A stretch of DNA of 64,000 nt from Methylobacterium sp. Leaf91 (GTDB lineage: Bacteria > Pseudomonadota > Alphaproteobacteria > Rhizobiales > Beijerinckiaceae). Below are positions 8,779 to 16,328 of the stretch, one piece after another. The position numbers and the translations under genes were made by a program. The notes beneath the pieces are model-generated. The model did not search any database. It saw nothing but the letters and a program-made list of their open reading frames with translations, and was not told the origin of the DNA. Each line of letters starts with the position of its first letter. Position 1 is the stretch's first letter. Location: contig NZ_LMMP01000002.1 in the NCBI RefSeq assembly GCF_001422815.1, positions 6,011 through 70,010 on the forward strand. Direction: 5' to 3'.

Positions 8779-8887
8779 GTCGTCACGGTTAAGCGAATTT
8801 CCTTCCGCAGTCACCGGAACGCTGGCCCGTTTTTCCGCAACCGTCCGGTCGCTATCCCCTGGACCTAGCAAAACCAGGGAAGCGAAC

Positions 8888-9250
8888 ATGATCCCAGCCT
8901 TCACGATTCATCCGATCCCGACCACCTTCATCGTCAACGTAATTCACGTTCACCCTGGCAAGCAGATTCACGTTCACCCTGGCAAGCAGGAAGACGCGTT
9001 CCGGCTCATCCAGGATGTCGTTCACTATGTGGCCGAGCGGAAGCCCGGATTTCTATGCAGCAACCTTGCCAGGAGCACCGATGGACTGACCGTCGTGAAT
9101 ATCGAGGCGATATCAGATCCGAAAGATGTCGAGATTTTCTTCTCCGATCCGGTGTTCGTCGACAAGTTTCAGGCGCTCGAAACTGTTTCGTCCAGCGAGT
9201 TTCACACCTACACGGTGGGCGACCTTGTACTTCCGAGGGCTTCGGCATGA
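8888..9250 (+). CDS. Antibiotic-biosynthesis-monooxygenase (ABM)-like small protein
   Basis: 120 residues from the ATG at 8888. The core QEDAFRLIQDVVHYVAERKP, GFLCSNLARSTDG and VVNIEAISD follows the ferredoxin-like ABM fold of small dimeric monooxygenases and quinone-handling proteins. The N-terminal region holds an exact in-frame duplication of IHVHPGKQ, so the protein is eight residues longer than expected. The duplication lies at the end of the first beta strand, where it could disturb folding or lengthen a loop. The stop overlaps the start of the MFS gene (ATGA), showing translational coupling. The pair is divergent from the LysR gene, which suggests a small-molecule modification/export unit. 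Confidence 0.7.
   Translation: MIPAFTIHPIPTTFIVNVIHVHPGKQIHVHPGKQEDAFRLIQDVVHYVAERKPGFLCSNLARSTDGLTVVNIEAISDPKDVEIFFSDPVFVDKFQALETVSSSEFHTYTVGDLVLPRASA
8942..8989 (+). repeat. Exact tandem duplication, 2 x 24 bp, in frame
   Basis: Two identical adjacent 24-bp copies (8942-8965 and 8966-8989) encode IHVHPGKQ twice in the ABM-like gene. Zero divergence between copies points to a recent slippage or duplication event. Confidence 0.95.
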
Positions 9251-10410
9251 CGGCGCGAGCCGATCGGCTGCCGATGGCCGGGCTATGTGCTCTGGCGGTC
9301 GCGGGCTTCGTCACGATCCTGACCGAGGCCCTGCCGGCCGGACTTCTTCCGCAGATCGGGGGATCGCTGGGGGTGAGCGAGGCCATGGCCGGCCAATGGA
9401 TCAGTGTCTACGCCTTGGGATCGCTCCTCGCTGCGATTCCTTTGACGGCGGCGACGCGAAGCTGGCGCCGACGACCGCTTCTGCTTGGCTCCATCGTCGG
9501 GTTCATGATCGCCAACCTGATAACGGCCCTGACCGGGAGTTTCGCCGTCGCGATGGCGGCGCGTTTTGTCGGCGGGGTATCGGCCGGCCTGCTATGGGCG
9601 CTCCTCGCTGGCTATGCGGTTCGCATGGCACCGCCCCGTCTCGCGGGGCGAGCCATGGCCGTGGCGATGGCAGGAACGCCCGTGGCACTTTCTATCGGGG
9701 TACCTGCCGGTACGTTTCTGGGCATGCTCGCCGGCTGGCGGCTCACCTTCGGCCTGCTCAGCCTCATCGCGCTGCTACTGGTTGGCTGGATCATCGCAAA
9801 AGTTCCGGATTTCCCTGGCGAACCTGAAACGCAACGCCCATCGCTGACTCAAGTCTTTGCAGTGCCGGGCGTGCGGCCGGTACTGGCGGTGACGCTCTGC
9901 TTCGTGCTGGCCCATAATCTCCTCTACACCTACATCGCGCCCCTCCTGGCCGACTACCGCATGCCCGACCGGATCGACGATGTTCTACTGGTCTTCGGGG
10001 GGGCCGCACTCGTCAGTATCGGACTGACGGGCGTGCTGATCGACAGATGGCTGCGGGCTTTGCTTTTCGCCGCCATCGGATTGTTTATTGTTGCGGCCTT
10101 CACGCTTGCCGTTACGAGTGGAGCGTCCCTCGCGATCTATGGTGCCGTATTGATCTGGGGTCTGGCATTCGGCGGGTCGGCGACTGTTCTTCAGACCGCA
10201 TCGGCACGTACGGCAGGCCCAGCGGCCGATGTGGCGCAGGCGATGATCGTCACGGCTTGGAATATCGCCATCTTCGGCGGAGCCGTCCTGGGCGGGATCA
10301 TCCTCGAAACCGCCGGACCGAGCCGCTTGTCGTGGGCTGGAATCGCCCTGCTGGCCGGAGCCGTCGCAGCGGCATCGTGCATGGTGACCAAGCTGGAGCC
10401 GAACACATGA
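9247..10410 (+). CDS. MFS exporter, DHA1/AraJ-like
   Basis: 387 residues, starting at the ATG that overlaps the previous stop (ATGA, 9247-9250). Twelve hydrophobic segments are readable. Motif A-like features (GSLLAAIPLTAATRSWRRRPLLLG) follow helix 2, and helices 5-6 contain GTPVALSIGVPAGTFLG, typical of the arabinose-efflux/drug-resistance branch. Members export sugars or drugs by proton antiport across the inner membrane. The longer open frame upstream is the ABM gene read in another phase and is not part of this protein. Substrate unknown; coupling to an ABM protein and a LysR regulator suggests efflux of a small aromatic or quinone-like compound. Confidence 0.85.
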   Translation: MTARADRLPMAGLCALAVAGFVTILTEALPAGLLPQIGGSLGVSEAMAGQWISVYALGSLLAAIPLTAATRSWRRRPLLLGSIVGFMIANLITALTGSFAVAMAARFVGGVSAGLLWALLAGYAVRMAPPRLAGRAMAVAMAGTPVALSIGVPAGTFLGMLAGWRLTFGLLSLIALLLVGWIIAKVPDFPGEPETQRPSLTQVFAVPGVRPVLAVTLCFVLAHNLLYTYIAPLLADYRMPDRIDDVLLVFGGAALVSIGLTGVLIDRWLRALLFAAIGLFIVAAFTLAVTSGASLAIYGAVLIWGLAFGGSATVLQTASARTAGPAADVAQAMIVTAWNIAIFGGAVLGGIILETAGPSRLSWAGIALLAGAVAAASCMVTKLEPNT

Positions 10411-10904
10411 CGGCGCCATCTTGGTCGCTGGGTGTGCCCCACTCAATCACGAAGGATCGTCGTGACTTTGCTGTTCAGCGTTCGTCGGCACGGCGAGAAT
10501 GCCCAGCACGACCACGTGCATGTCCTCGACATGGCCGGACGTACCTTTTTGGATGACACCGTCGACGTCTCGATGGACGCGATCGTCAGACGGGACGATG
10601 TCGATAACGCAAGCCTGTATCGCCCACCGGTTAGATTTCTGAAGGAAACGCCAACGTCATCGGTGCCGGCAAGTTCTTATGAATAAGATTAGCCGTCACA
10701 GTTATGAGCGGCGGAGGAGCCGGTTTTTTCCGGCCTTCTCGATCACTCGGATTCTGTGATTGCGGATGTGATGAATTCCATCCTGCTTCGGTGGTGATAC
10801 TGGGAGGCGGATTGGCAAGTGGTATTACCTGCGGCCCATTCGACGGGAACCAATATTGAGGCTCGGAATTATTCCTCCCGACACCGATCTTGGAGGGACG
10901 CCCC
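10411..10904. other. Intergenic region, no supported gene
   Basis: Frames of up to 84 codons exist on both strands but show no family resemblance. The right end carries the ribosome site GGAGGG (10892-10897) of the secreted repeat protein. Its promoter should lie in this stretch, but no consensus was identified with confidence. Confidence 0.4.
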
Positions 10905-11270
10905 ATGAAGTTTACTGCGATCGCCGGCGCGGCAATGGTTCTTGCTTTCACGGCCGGGACTACTCTGGCTGCACCATGCAATACCGGTTCAACCACCGAT
11001 AAGAGCTCCAAGTCCGATACCGGCAGCAAGAACCTCGCTGGTGGCGAGCAGCCTGCATCCCCAGGCACTGTCGGTGCGATGAACAATGTCGGTGCCAATC
11101 AGGGCCTTGGCGATAAGCCGGGTGCGGGCGCTTCCGCCACTAAGGGAAATGAGGAGCCCGGCAGCAAGAATCTCGCAGGTGGCCAGCAGCCCGCCGCCCC
11201 GGGCACCGTTGGCGCAATGAACAATGCCGGCGAGAATCAGGCCGTCGGCAAGAAGGGCGACGATTGCTGA
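10905..11270 (+). CDS. Small secreted protein with two internal repeats
   Basis: 121 residues from the ATG at 10905, placed seven bases after a strong GGAGGG site; an in-frame ATG 15 bases upstream precludes that site. A signal peptide is clear (MKFTAIAGAAMVLAFTAGTTLAA, cleavage after about residue 24). The mature part is hydrophilic and low in aromatic residues, with two copies of a roughly 28-residue unit sharing GSKNLAGG, QPA, PGTVGAMNN and NQ. A Cys near each end (Cys26 and the C-terminal Cys) could form a disulphide or anchor. It looks periplasmic or exported and intrinsically disordered. Function unknown. A terminator follows, so it is probably monocistronic. Confidence 0.75.
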   Translation: MKFTAIAGAAMVLAFTAGTTLAAPCNTGSTTDKSSKSDTGSKNLAGGEQPASPGTVGAMNNVGANQGLGDKPGAGASATKGNEEPGSKNLAGGQQPAAPGTVGAMNNAGENQAVGKKGDDC

Positions 11271-11300
11271 TCGTCCATCCGCGATAATACCGACATCAGA

Positions 11301-11331
11301 CCCGCCCGGTTCGCGCCGTGGCGGGTTTTTT
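11301..11331 (+). terminator. Rho-independent terminator of the secreted repeat protein gene
   Basis: A GC stem CCCGCC/GGCGGG with a roughly 13-base loop is followed by TTTTTT, 30 bases after the stop codon. This is the classical intrinsic terminator form. Confidence 0.8.
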
Positions 11332-11445
11332 GGTTGTCACTTGGTGACGCCGGGTCATGGCTCAACAGGTCTGTATCACGCTCGGCAACGCCACGAGGTC
11401 GCAAGTGGCCGAGATCCGGCGCCGGATCAGGTTCGCACGGTCTGC

Positions 11446-12573
11446 TCAGAGGGGCAGCATCCCGGTCGATGCGTGGACCCGACTGCCACCGAAGATGACC
11501 TGCTGCTGCAAAGGGGGGCGGGACAGGCCGTAGATGAGGCGTGGTTCGGCGAAGGCGCTGACGGTATCTAGAGCGGCACGATGCTCAGGCGATAGAGTCA
11601 GGTCGAGCGCCGCTACGTTGTCCGTCACCTGCGTTGGCCGGCTCACGCCCATCAGGGTCGAGGCCACGCCCGGCCGGCCTACGACCCATGCCAGGGCGAT
11701 CCGTGCCGGGGGCTGCCCGATCTCGCTAGCGATCTGGCGTACCGCGTCCACGATGTCCCAATTGCGTGGCGTGAACAGGCTGTCCCCGAAGGGGTTGGCG
11801 CCATCGAGACGTCTGTCTTTGGCCGTCCGCTCCTGTCCAGCCTTGGCCGTGTCCGTTGGTAGCCCCGAGCCACGCGGGGAGCCCGCCTCGACGGAAGCAC
11901 GTTCGTACTTGCCCGTGAGCAGACCGTAGGCGAGGGGAGACCAGGGCACTATCCCCATGCCGAACTCGGCGCCGAGCGGGATGTGCTCGTCCTCGATCTC
12001 CCGGTTCACGAGCGAGTAGAAATACTGCAACCCGATCGGTCCCGGCAGGCCACGCACGGAAGCGAGCGTCGCGAGCTTGGCTGCGTACCAGGCAGGAGTA
12101 TTCGACAAGCCCCAGTAGCGGATCTTGCCCGACCGAACGAGGCCGGCCATCGTCTCGAGCAGTTCCTCCGCCGGCGTGAGTCCGTCCCAGACGTGCAGCC
12201 AGTACAGATCGACATAATCCGTTCCCAGGCGGCGAAGCGATCCGTCTATTGCGGCGTGGACATGCTTGGCACCGCAGCCACCCGCATGCGGTCCGTTCCC
12301 AGCGGCGAAACCCGACTTGGTGGAGAGAACGATTTGGTCGCGCAGGCCCCGCTCGGCGACGAAGCGGCCGAGCATCGTCTCGCTGGCGCCGCTTGCGTAG
12401 ATGTCGGCTGTGTCGACGAAGTTGCCGCCTTGCGCGACATAGGCATCGAACACTGCGCGGCTGCCGTCTTCGTCGAGGCCCCAGCGTGCCGTGCCGAAGG
12501 TCATGGTGCCCAGCGCCAGGGGGCTCACGGCTAGGCCCGAGCGGCCGAGCGTCCGATAATACGTCAGATCCAT
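11446..12573 (-). CDS. Aldo/keto reductase
   Basis: 375 residues, starting MDLTYYRTLGRSGLAVSPL. TIM-barrel AKR signatures are all present: catalytic Asp and Tyr in NFVDTADIYASGASE, Lys in VLSTKSG, the H-x-W/D strand DYVDLYWLHVWD, and the NADPH-binding C-terminal block (GVSRPTQVTDNVAALDL). It resembles the YajO/YghZ-type large AKRs that reduce aldehydes and ketones with NADPH in the cytosol. It is divergent from a LysR regulator with an inverted repeat between them, a common arrangement for an inducible aldehyde-detoxification reductase. Substrate not predictable. Confidence 0.88.
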   Translation of the reverse strand: MDLTYYRTLGRSGLAVSPLALGTMTFGTARWGLDEDGSRAVFDAYVAQGGNFVDTADIYASGASETMLGRFVAERGLRDQIVLSTKSGFAAGNGPHAGGCGAKHVHAAIDGSLRRLGTDYVDLYWLHVWDGLTPAEELLETMAGLVRSGKIRYWGLSNTPAWYAAKLATLASVRGLPGPIGLQYFYSLVNREIEDEHIPLGAEFGMGIVPWSPLAYGLLTGKYERASVEAGSPRGSGLPTDTAKAGQERTAKDRRLDGANPFGDSLFTPRNWDIVDAVRQIASEIGQPPARIALAWVVGRPGVASTLMGVSRPTQVTDNVAALDLTLSPEHRAALDTVSAFAEPRLIYGLSRPPLQQQVIFGGSRVHASTGMLPL

Positions 12574-12584
12574 TGTTGCACCTC

Positions 12585-12631
12585 GCTAATCACCGAGATG
12601 AGGATAGGGTCGTGGCAACCCGGCGATTAGC
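12585..12631. promoter_or_regulatory. Inverted repeat between the aldo/keto reductase and its divergent LysR gene
   Basis: GCTAATCACCG (12585-12595) and the complement of CGGCGATTAGC (12621-12631) match at 10 of 11 positions and lie in the 96-bp divergent promoter region. The position and symmetry suit a two-site LysR operator. This is seen in sequence; binding is inference. Confidence 0.4.
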
Positions 12632-12669
12632 TCCGCTGGTCGGCATGGGTTTGTGAGCGGAATGCATCA

Positions 12670-13584
12670 ATGCGGCGCGGGGATTTCGACGATCTGGCGG
12701 CCTTCGCGGCGGTGGCGCGCGCCTGTAGCTTCACCCGCGCGGCGGCCGAACTCGGCCTTTCGCCCTCGGCCCTCAGCCACGCGATTCGTGGATTGGAGAC
12801 GCGTCTCGGTGTTCGCCTCCTCGCCCGCACGACGCGGAGTGTGGCCCCGACGCCAGCCGGCGACCGGCTCTTGCGCACGATCAACCCGGCGCTGGAAGAG
12901 ATCGCTCGGGGACTCGCGGCGCTCGCCGACTGGCGGAGCGAGCCCTCGGGTACCATCCGGCTCACCACGTTTTCCTATGCCGCCCGCACGATCCTCGAAC
13001 CGTCGCTTCCCCAATTCCTCCTCGACCATCCGGCGATCTCCGTCGAGGTTCTCGTCGACGACCGTCTCTCCGATCTGGTCGCTGCCAGCTTCGACGCAGG
13101 GATCCGCTTCGGCGAAGCCGTGGAAGGCGACATGGTGGCGGTGCGCGTCGGCCCCGATCTCCGCACGGTGGTCGTCGGCACGCCGGATTACTTCGCACGC
13201 CATCCTCGGCCCGAGACCCCGGCCGATCTGGAGCACCACAATTGCGTCAGCTACCGTCTGATTGGCGGAGGCGGTCTCCTGCCATGGGAGTTCGCTCGGG
13301 ACCGACGCGACATACGCGTGCGCGCAGGCGGCCAGTTCATCGTCAATGATGGCGCGCTGGCAGCCTCCGCGATACGTGCGGGCGCGGGCCTCGGCTACAT
13401 GCTGGAGACGGATGTCGTAGAGGATGTGGCGGCCGGCCGGTTGATCCAGGTGCTGGACGATTGGTGCCCGCCATTTCCAGGCTGTCATCTCTACTTTCCC
13501 AACCGCCAGATCTCGCCCGCGCTTCGGGCATTGGTCGATACGTTGCGGTGGAAGAATTCCGAACCACGCGACCCCGCGGAATGA
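12670..13584 (+). CDS. LysR-family transcriptional regulator
   Basis: 304 residues. The winged HTH (residues 1-62, LGLSPSALSHAIRGLETRLG) is followed by a PBP2-type effector domain (about 90-295). The close agreement with the 'MxRxDFxDLxAFxAVA' start supports the ATG at 12670, preceded by GAGCGGA. This subgroup is often encoded divergently from aldo/keto or short-chain reductases and activates them in response to electrophiles or aromatics; that is the likely role here. Inducer unknown. Confidence 0.88.
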   Translation: MRRGDFDDLAAFAAVARACSFTRAAAELGLSPSALSHAIRGLETRLGVRLLARTTRSVAPTPAGDRLLRTINPALEEIARGLAALADWRSEPSGTIRLTTFSYAARTILEPSLPQFLLDHPAISVEVLVDDRLSDLVAASFDAGIRFGEAVEGDMVAVRVGPDLRTVVVGTPDYFARHPRPETPADLEHHNCVSYRLIGGGGLLPWEFARDRRDIRVRAGGQFIVNDGALAASAIRAGAGLGYMLETDVVEDVAAGRLIQVLDDWCPPFPGCHLYFPNRQISPALRALVDTLRWKNSEPRDPAE

Positions 13585-13622
13585 GGGCGGTGCTGCCACG
13601 TCGCAGCGCCGGCCGGGGTCGG

Positions 13623-13835
13623 CTACGCGTTCTGCGCGGACAGCACATGAGCGACGATCGCGTTGGCGTGACCGTGACCCATTCCGTACTCTTCCTTCAG
13701 CATCGACACCAGTTCCATGTGCTTGGCGGGAAGTCGGTCTCTCACCAATCGCTGCCAGTCACCGATCGGGCGTCCGTACTTCTTCTCGATGGATGGAAAG
13801 TAAGACGCAGGTCCCTTGGTGGCCTCGGTAGACAT
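13623..13835 (-). CDS. DUF4287 domain protein
   Basis: 70 residues from the ATG at 13835 (MSTEATKGPASYFPSIEKK); seven further codons upstream are in frame but outside the family. The whole chain is the DUF4287 unit: SIEKKYGRPIGDWQ, a helix with LPAKHMELVSMLKEEYGMGHGHANAIVAH. These small cytosolic proteins are widespread in alpha- and actinobacteria, and often sit next to DUF5655 proteins. Function is unknown. It converges with the LysR gene and stands apart from the kdp operon that starts 330 bp away. Confidence 0.8.
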   Translation of the reverse strand: MSTEATKGPASYFPSIEKKYGRPIGDWQRLVRDRLPAKHMELVSMLKEEYGMGHGHANAIVAHVLSAQNA

Positions 13836-14050
13836 GTGAGCGTTTTTCCCACGCATTGACCGGTATCAGCTTCACCAAAAATCGCCTGGATCGCAACCTC
13901 TTCGCATGAGTCGGCGCGGCGGCGGGACCGCAAATGCCGGTACGGATCGCCCGGAGCCCGTCGGATTCAGTGCCGGGCGTCCGATGGCGACCATGCACTG
14001 GTCCTGCCACGGGACCACCCTCGACATCCAAGACGGCACGAATCCTCATG

Positions 14051-14067
14051 CGATCCTTATAAGATCG
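14051..14067. promoter_or_regulatory. Palindrome upstream of the kdp operon
   Basis: CGATCCTTATAAGATCG is an almost perfect palindrome with an AT core, 100 bp before the first kdp micro-ORF, in a 330-bp gap (13836-14167) with no other supported gene. It is a candidate site for KdpE or another regulator. KdpE sites in enterobacteria are AT-rich, but no direct consensus match is claimed. Confidence 0.35.
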
Positions 14068-14167
14068 TCCTCGCGTCCCTCTCGAACCCTAATGCGGTTC
14101 CGAGCCACATCGGAGGGCGAGCGCGACCGGTCACGGCACCGGCGCGCCGAACCGAAACGGACGCTCC

Positions 14168-14251
14168 ATGCTCGATCTCACCTTCATTGCCCTGGGCCTC
14201 GGCTTCTTCGGCCTGGCCGCCGGCTATGCCGGCCTCTGCGAACGCCTCTGA
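14168..14251 (+). CDS. 27-residue membrane micro-protein at the head of the kdp operon
   Basis: MLDLTFIALGLGFFGLAAGY followed by AGLCERL: one transmembrane helix with a short charged tail. It ends ten bases before kdpF. Similar micro-ORFs precede kdpF in many alphaproteobacterial kdp operons, and I recall the pattern LxFIALGLGFF. It may be a second KdpF-like stabiliser of the KdpABC complex; that role is inferred from position and topology only. Confidence 0.65.
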   Translation: MLDLTFIALGLGFFGLAAGYAGLCERL

Positions 14252-14261
14252 GGCCCCCGCC

Positions 14262-14351
14262 ATGACCCTCGACCTGATGCTGGGCGCCCTCGTGACCCTG
14301 GGGCTGCTCGGATACCTGACCTACGCCCTCGTCCGCCCCGAGCGGTTCTGA
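14262..14351 (+). CDS. kdpF: KdpF, small stabilising subunit of the K+-transporting ATPase
   Basis: 29 residues, MTLDLMLGALVTLGLLGYLT followed by YALVRPERF. This is the canonical KdpF form: one helix ending in a Tyr-Ala-Leu-hydrophobic-x-Pro-Glu-x-Phe tail. It stabilises KdpABC in the membrane but is not essential for transport in E. coli. It lies 12 bases before kdpA, whose own ribosome site (AAGGA) overlaps the kdpF stop region. Confidence 0.88.
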   Translation: MTLDLMLGALVTLGLLGYLTYALVRPERF

Positions 14352-14363
14352 AGGAATTACCCG

Positions 14364-16079
14364 ATGAGTCTCAACGGCTGGTTCCAGATCGCGCTGTTCT
14401 GCGCGGTCGTCGTCGCGCTTGCCCGTCCGCTTGGCGGCTACATGTCCCGTGTCTTCACGGGCGAGCGTACGCTGCTCTCGCCCGTGCTCTCACCCGTCGA
14501 GCGCGGACTCTACCGCGTCGCCGGCATCGATGCCGAGCAGGAGCAACACTGGCTGGCCTACGCGTCGGCGATGCTCGCCTTTCACGTCCTCGGCTTCCTG
14601 ACCCTCTACGCGCTGCTGCGCGTCCAGGCGCTGCTGCCGTTCAACCCGGACGGACAAGCCGGCGTCGCGCCGGACCTCGCCTTCAACACCGCGACGAGCT
14701 TCGTCACCAACACCAACTGGCAATCCTATGGTGGCGAGACGACGCTGTCATACCTCACGCAGATGCTGGGCCTGACGCACCAGAACTTCCTTTCGGCAGC
14801 CACTGGTATCGCGCTCGCCGTCGCGCTCGTGCGTGGCTTTTCACGGGCCTCGGCGAAAACCGTGGGCTCGTTCTGGGTCGATTTGACTCGCACGACCCTC
14901 TACCTGCTGCTCCCGCTCTGCATGGTGCTGACGCTGTTCTACGTCTGGCAGGGCATTCCCCAGACGCTTTCCGGCGCCGTCGAGGCGACCACTCTGGAGG
15001 GCGCGAAGCAGACCCTCGCGGTCGGCCCCGTGGCGAGCCAGGTCGCCATCAAGATGCTGGGCACCAATGGCGGCGGCTTCTTCAACGCCAACGCCGCGCA
15101 TCCTTTCGAGAACCCCACCGCGCTCTCGAACTTCGTTCAGATGATCTCGATCTTCGCCCTTGGTGCGGCGATGACCAATGTGTTCGGCCGCATGGTCGGT
15201 GACGAGCGCCAGGGTTGGGCCATCCTCGCCGCCATGGGCGCGCTGTTCCTGGCTGGAACCGCCATCGTCTACTGGGCCGAGAGCGCGGGCAGCCCCGTCC
15301 TCAACGGCCTCGGCCTCACCGGGGGCAACATGGAGGGCAAGGAGGTCCGCTTCGGGATTCTCGGCTCTTCACTATTCGCCGCCATTACCACGGCGGCCTC
15401 CTGTGGCGCGGTCAATGCGATGCATGACAGCTTCACGGCGCTCGGCGGCATGATCCCGCTGATCAACATGGAACTCGGCGAGATCATCGTCGGCGGCGTC
15501 GGTGCGGGTCTCTACGGCATCCTGGTCTTCGTCATCGTGACGATCTTCGTGGCCGGTCTCATGGTGGGCCGTACGCCGGAATATCTCGGCAAGAAGATCG
15601 AGGGCCGCGAGGTCAAGATGGCGATGCTCGCCATCCTGTGCCTGCCCCTGATGATGCTGGGCTTCACGGCGCTGGCCACCGTCGTCGCGGCCGGCCTCGC
15701 GGGGCCCGCCAATGCCGGACCGCACGGCTTTTCGGAGATCCTCTACGCCTTCACCTCGGCGGCGGCCAATAACGGCTCCGCTTTCGGTGGGCTCACGGCC
15801 AACACGACCTTCTACAACACCACCCTCGGCCTCGGCATGCTGTTCGGTCGCTTCTTCGTCATCATTCCGGCGCTGGCCATCGCGGGATCGCTGGCGGCCA
15901 AGAAGACCGTGCCGGCCTCGGCCGGGACATTCCCGACCCATGGCGGCCTGTTCGTCGGACTGCTGGTGGGTGTGATCCTCATCGTTGGTGGACTGACCTT
16001 CTTCCCGGCGCTCGCTCTCGGACCGGTGGTGGAGCACCTCGCCGGCGGCCTCGGGCAGACATTTCCGGCGGGGGGCTGA
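14364..16079 (+). CDS. kdpA: KdpA, K+-binding channel-like subunit of the Kdp ATPase
   Basis: 571 residues, full length for KdpA. Ten hydrophobic segments and four selectivity-filter-type loops are visible: [45 protein letters not shown] and [12 protein letters not shown]. KdpA belongs to the superfamily of K+ transporters with four MPM repeats. It binds K+ at its filter and passes it through a tunnel to KdpB. Start ATG 14364 follows a good AAGGA site. Together with KdpF, B and C it forms the high-affinity uptake pump used when external K+ is limiting or turgor falls. Confidence 0.97.
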   Translation: MSLNGWFQIALFCAVVVALARPLGGYMSRVFTGERTLLSPVLSPVERGLYRVAGIDAEQEQHWLAYASAMLAFHVLGFLTLYALLRVQALLPFNPDGQAGVAPDLAFNTATSFVTNTNWQSYGGETTLSYLTQMLGLTHQNFLSAATGIALAVALVRGFSRASAKTVGSFWVDLTRTTLYLLLPLCMVLTLFYVWQGIPQTLSGAVEATTLEGAKQTLAVGPVASQVAIKMLGTNGGGFFNANAAHPFENPTALSNFVQMISIFALGAAMTNVFGRMVGDERQGWAILAAMGALFLAGTAIVYWAESAGSPVLNGLGLTGGNMEGKEVRFGILGSSLFAAITTAASCGAVNAMHDSFTALGGMIPLINMELGEIIVGGVGAGLYGILVFVIVTIFVAGLMVGRTPEYLGKKIEGREVKMAMLAILCLPLMMLGFTALATVVAAGLAGPANAGPHGFSEILYAFTSAAANNGSAFGGLTANTTFYNTTLGLGMLFGRFFVIIPALAIAGSLAAKKTVPASAGTFPTHGGLFVGLLVGVILIVGGLTFFPALALGPVVEHLAGGLGQTFPAGG

Positions 16080-16080
16080 G

Positions 16081-16302
16081 ATGCATCGCTTGTCGCTTAC
16101 CCACTCCGCGCCGAAACGATCCGTCGTCCGCCGGGCGCTCGCCCTGCACCGACCCCGTCCCCCGACCTGGAGCCGGGTTCAACGAGACCGCCACGACCTC
16201 CGCATTTCGGATGTGATCCTCGGCATGCTCGGCCTGATCCTCCTCGGCGCCCTCTGCATCATGGCGGGTGCCGACCTTCTGACCCGCGCGCTGGCACCCT
16301 GA
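16081..16302 (+). CDS. Small single-helix ORF between kdpA and kdpB
   Basis: 73 residues if the first ATG, directly after the kdpA stop, is used. The first 40 residues are Arg/Pro/His-rich and look unstructured. The last 32 form one convincing helix ([19 protein letters not shown]) with a short tail [10 protein letters not shown]. An internal ATG ([11 protein letters not shown]) would give a micro-protein like KdpF. The kdpA-kdpB gap is usually only a few bases, so a 249-bp gap filled with an in-strand TM frame is unusual. It could be a lineage-specific accessory peptide, or non-coding. Confidence 0.4.
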   Translation: MHRLSLTHSAPKRSVVRRALALHRPRPPTWSRVQRDRHDLRISDVILGMLGLILLGALCIMAGADLLTRALAP

Positions 16303-16328
16303 GCTCCGCTCGACGGCGCCGCCCCCAA

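Noticed and set aside
8942-8989. CRISPR-like direct repeat
   Set aside because: Only two copies, adjacent without a spacer, and within a coding frame.
10846-10875. EcfG (general stress) promoter before the secreted repeat protein
   Set aside because: A GGAAC -35-like element exists, but no CGTT at the required spacing follows.
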